From Rickettsiaceae bacterium (GTDB lineage: Bacteria; Pseudomonadota; Alphaproteobacteria; Rickettsiales; Rickettsiaceae), in assembly GCA_021741085.1 (NCBI GenBank), contig JAIOYM010000048.1, positions 1 through 8,300 of the forward strand: 8,300 nt of DNA, given 5' to 3'. Shown in pieces: positions 6,006 through 8,300 of the stretch. Each line of letters begins with the position of its first letter. Within the stretch, counting starts at the first letter, position 1. The position numbers and the translations under genes were made by a program. The notes beneath the pieces are model-generated. The model did no database searches, had not been told where the DNA came from, and worked only from the letters and a program-made list of their open reading frames with translations.

Positions 6006-7067
6006 TCATAGAGTATCTTTTAGCTCTGATAGTGGCCATCTTGGTCTTGGAGCAAAATCTAATGGGCTAAATAATTTGGCTTCATACCTCTCTAACCCTG
6101 CCCAGGCTATCATAGCGGCGTTATCAGTACATAGATTTATAGGTGGAGCACAAAACTGCATGCCTATTTGTTCGGCAGAGTTTTTAAGAGTTTCTCTTAA
6201 AGTTTTATTAGCAGCAACGCCTCCGGCAAAAACGAAATAAGGGTTTGTCGTTTTTATATTATTAGCTTCAAGCAATTGCTTAAATGAGTTAATGGCGTTG
6301 ATTGATCTGTTTTTTAGAATCTCAGCTACTATATATTGAAACGATAAACAAATATCTTGCACACGTTCTTGAGAATTATTAGATTGTTGTAATATTAAAT
6401 TACGCGTGGCTGTTTTTAGGCCAGAAAAAGACATGTCGCATCCGCTTTTATCACACAAAGGCATTGGTAGTGGATAATAATTTTTACCTAATTCGGCTAA
6501 TTTCTCTATTATGGGGCCTCCAGGAAAACCTAAATTTAGGAGTTTGGCGGTTTTGTCAAAAGCTTCTCCGGCTGCATCGTCTAAAGTTTGTCCTAAAATT
6601 TTATATCGACCTAAACCTAAAACTGCTACAAATTGACAATGTCCTCCAGATGCTAGAAGTAGTAAATAAGGATAAGGAATATTATCGGTTAATCTAACTG
6701 TAACAGCGTGGCCTTCAAGATGATTAATAGCTATATAGGGTTTTTTTAAAGCAAAAGCTAAGGCCTTTGCTAGTACTGTACCAACTATAACCCCACCAAT
6801 AAGCCCTGGACCAGCAGTTGCAGCTATTGCATCTATTTGATTAAAGTCTAATTTAGACTCTTGTAAAGCTGAGTCTAATGCATTTCTTATATAAGATAAA
6901 TGGGATCTTGCTGCAATTTCAGGCACAACCCCCTTGTAAGGACTATTATCTTCAATTGAAGATAGAACTATGTTGGTTAATATTTTGCGTTCACTAGTTA
7001 CTATTGCAACGCCGGTGTCATCACAACTAGACTCTATGCCTAATATATATGTGGGTTTATTTTTCAT
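6006..7067 (-). CDS. tsaD: tRNA N6-adenosine threonylcarbamoyltransferase TsaD
   Basis: TsaD (formerly Gcp/YgjD) transfers the threonylcarbamoyl group from threonylcarbamoyl-AMP to A37 of ANN-reading tRNAs, working with TsaB and TsaE in bacteria. Numbering from the upstream GTG at 7076 (356 aa), the ASKHA-fold motifs are complete: GIESSCDDTG (13-22), the metal-binding NHLEGH with His119 and His123, ASGGH (142-146), SFSGLKTA (216-223), GGVAANKTLR (285-294) and CTDNAAMIAW (316-325). I prefer the ATG at 7067, giving 353 aa, because the family normally begins only a few residues before the GIES motif; the GTG gives three extra residues. Either start overlaps the end of the preceding BON lipoprotein gene, indicating coupled translation. 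Length and motifs show an intact enzyme. Confidence 0.96.
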   Translation of the reverse strand: MKNKPTYILGIESSCDDTGVAIVTSERKILTNIVLSSIEDNSPYKGVVPEIAARSHLSYIRNALDSALQESKLDFNQIDAIAATAGPGLIGGVIVGTVLAKALAFALKKPYIAINHLEGHAVTVRLTDNIPYPYLLLLASGGHCQFVAVLGLGRYKILGQTLDDAAGEAFDKTAKLLNLGFPGGPIIEKLAELGKNYYPLPMPLCDKSGCDMSFSGLKTATRNLILQQSNNSQERVQDICLSFQYIVAEILKNRSINAINSFKQLLEANNIKTTNPYFVFAGGVAANKTLRETLKNSAEQIGMQFCAPPINLCTDNAAMIAWAGLERYEAKLFSPLDFAPRPRWPLSELKDTL

Positions 7068-7677
7068 CAGAGACACTTATATAGCTTACTACCTCTTCAA
7101 CACCACTGGTTTCAGCTATCATATCATTCACATTCTCCATTTCTTCTTCCGAGTGGGCTAATCCAAAAACATATACCACGTTATAATGGGTAAAAATTTC
7201 GTAATTAGCGGATTTAACGGATTTAGTAAATAATAGTGCCGTTTTTATCGAAGAAGTAATAGCGGTATCTATGGCATATTGTTTTAAATTGGTTTTGTCG
7301 CTATCTTCTTCTATTTTTATTTCATTTATTACATCAACAACTCCATTTTGTTTGGCAGCTATTTTCACAGCTTCTAACATATATTTCTCGTCAGATACAA
7401 AACCATATAAAAACACCCTACCTCTTAGTACACTTACGTATATTTTAGTGTATAGATTATGGAATTCCTCATTTATAAAAGATTTTTTAATTTTAGATGC
7501 AATGACTTTATCGTCTATTATTGAACCAATAGTTTGATCTTTTTTTATCGTATTCACTGCAACAGCGCCAGCTCCTACACCGCCTATTACAATTAATGCT
7601 GTAGAGCATGAGGATAAAGTTGTAATTAAATATAAATAACACAAAATTCTTAAAAAACTAAATTGGAGATTTCTCAT
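7057..7677 (-). CDS. Dual BON-domain lipoprotein (DolP/YraP-like)
   Basis: This predicted outer-membrane lipoprotein has 206 aa from the ATG at 7677. It starts MRNLQF, has a hydrophobic signal, and a lipobox LSSC placing the lipidated Cys at residue 24. A Gly/Ala/Val-rich segment (IGGVGAGAVAV) follows, then two BON domains at about 55-123 and 133-201. Architecture and length match E. coli DolP (YraP, 191 aa), which binds anionic phospholipid and supports outer-membrane integrity. A longer frame reaches an ATG at 7713, but its 12 extra residues (VIIYIKIENQS) would precede the basic signal-peptide start and overlap a TATAAT box, so the shorter form is preferred. Its last 11 nt overlap the preferred tsaD start. 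Domain call is secure; orthology to DolP is inference. Confidence 0.88.
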   Translation of the reverse strand: MRNLQFSFLRILCYLYLITTLSSCSTALIVIGGVGAGAVAVNTIKKDQTIGSIIDDKVIASKIKKSFINEEFHNLYTKIYVSVLRGRVFLYGFVSDEKYMLEAVKIAAKQNGVVDVINEIKIEEDSDKTNLKQYAIDTAITSSIKTALLFTKSVKSANYEIFTHYNVVYVFGLAHSEEEMENVNDMIAETSGVEEVVSYISVSDEK

Positions 7678-7702
7678 ACTTTGATTTTCTATTTTTATAT
7701 AT

Positions 7703-7708
7703 ATTATA
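7703..7708 (-). promoter_or_regulatory. Candidate -10 box for the BON lipoprotein-tsaD transcript
   Basis: A perfect TATAAT on the minus strand lies 25 nt before the preferred lipoprotein ATG, giving a leader of about 20 nt. No good -35 hexamer is found at 16-18 nt upstream, so this is supported only by the -10 and by its location in the spacer after pgsA. Confidence 0.35.
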
Positions 7709-7843
7709 ACCATAACAAAGTTAGTTAATCATTACCACAACTCTAAGCACAATAAAGTCTAATAAGCAGAACTTAAACCGTATAAAATTTCTTAAATAGT
7801 AGTTAGGGTAAGATATTTTTTAGCATGTGAAAATAATAAGGAT

Positions 7844-8300
7844 CTAATTACTGCTGCAAAAAATTTTTTTTACATATTCATATCCAGAAAGTAAAGTTAG
7901 CAAAGCCGACACCCATAAAAGGATTTGACCTATAAGGTCCATATACACAATGGTAGAACCTTTGCTACCAAGAAGTAAAAAGAATATAGCACACATTTGC
8001 ATAGCTGTTTTTATTTTACCTAGGTTGGATACAGTAATTTTCATATTAACTTCAGATAGAATTTGCCTAAGACCCGAGATAAGAAATTCTCTTGCAATAA
8101 TTAGCAAAGCTGGTATTTCATTAACTTTACGGAATTTTACCAACAGTACTAAAATACTTACTACAAGAATTTTATCAGCAATATTGTCCATAATTTTACC
8201 AAAATTTGATTGCAAATTAAATTTCCTAGCCAAATAACCGTCTAAAAAATCTGTTATCGCTGCGATCAAAAACAATAATGCTGCAAGACGATGGGAAAAT
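7844..8300 (-). CDS. pgsA: CDP-diacylglycerol-glycerol-3-phosphate phosphatidyltransferase, partial
   Basis: PgsA makes phosphatidylglycerophosphate from CDP-diacylglycerol and glycerol-3-phosphate in the inner membrane, the committed step to phosphatidylglycerol and cardiolipin. The CDP-alcohol phosphotransferase signature D-x2-DG-x2-AR-x8-G-x3-D-x3-D is perfect, encoded at 8251-8174 (TDFLDGYLARKF ... GKIMDNIADK). The REFLISGLRQ block and several later hydrophobic segments are typical of PgsA rather than of phosphatidylserine synthase. The frame stays open to the right edge (preceding residues FSHRLAALL), so the gene is cut by the window: 151 residues are visible and roughly 30 N-terminal residues are missing compared with the usual 180-185. 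The TTG at 8275 is an internal Leu codon, not the start. Its stop is separated by 166 bp from the BON lipoprotein start; no clear terminator hairpin is seen there. Confidence 0.94.
   Translation of the reverse strand, partial: FSHRLAALLFLIAAITDFLDGYLARKFNLQSNFGKIMDNIADKILVVSILVLLVKFRKVNEIPALLIIAREFLISGLRQILSEVNMKITVSNLGKIKTAMQMCAIFFLLLGSKGSTIVYMDLIGQILLWVSALLTLLSGYEYVKKIFCSSN

Noticed and set aside
6464..7161. Plus-strand open frames of 77 and 63 codons
   Set aside because: They are antisense to tsaD and the end of the BON lipoprotein gene and show no family features.
7678..7713. Upstream ATG of the BON lipoprotein adding 12 residues
   Set aside because: The extension would sit before a normal basic signal-peptide start, lacks a ribosome-binding sequence and overlaps a TATAAT box.
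7271..8237. Plus-strand open frames of 88 and 95 codons
   Set aside because: They are antisense to the BON lipoprotein and pgsA, whose motifs are on the minus strand.

Overview
This AT-rich window carries compact single-copy housekeeping and envelope genes, nearly all on the minus strand. Gene content, low GC, the style of the XRE regulator and the small TatB-like protein suggest an alphaproteobacterium of the order Rickettsiales, probably close to Rickettsiaceae. That assignment is inference from protein flavour only; no rRNA is present.

Layout, left to right. 1-668: a short orphan gene (minus) bracketed by a 12-bp inverted repeat and a promoter-like segment, then a GC-richer island (about 496-627) that no recognised gene explains, and a convincing intrinsic terminator. 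669-3535: a tight three-gene minus-strand operon, transcribed as a YihY/BrkB-family membrane protein, then YaaA (peroxide stress), then a CNNM/CBS/CorC-HlyC membrane protein. It is coupled by a 6-nt gap and an ATGA overlap and ends at the terminator. 3536-3887: a divergent regulatory region with a 26-bp tandem repeat on the YihY side and a palindrome on the other. 3888-4262: an XRE-type regulator, the only recognised plus-strand gene.

4381-7677: a minus-strand run transcribed as a two-BON-domain lipoprotein, then TsaD (tRNA t6A synthesis), tRNA-Arg(ACG), a TatA/TatB-like small membrane protein, and an S66 LD-carboxypeptidase with a signal peptide. 7844-8300: the C-terminal part of PgsA (phosphatidylglycerophosphate synthase), cut by the right edge.

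The common theme is envelope upkeep (lipid head group synthesis, outer-membrane BON lipoprotein, peptidoglycan tripeptide recycling, membrane proteins) alongside translation fidelity (TsaD, tRNA). I see no mobile element, CRISPR array, phage gene or obvious new multi-gene system. The parts that resist explanation are the GC-rich island, the 26-bp tandem repeat, the orphan 76-residue gene and the exported form of the LD-carboxypeptidase.
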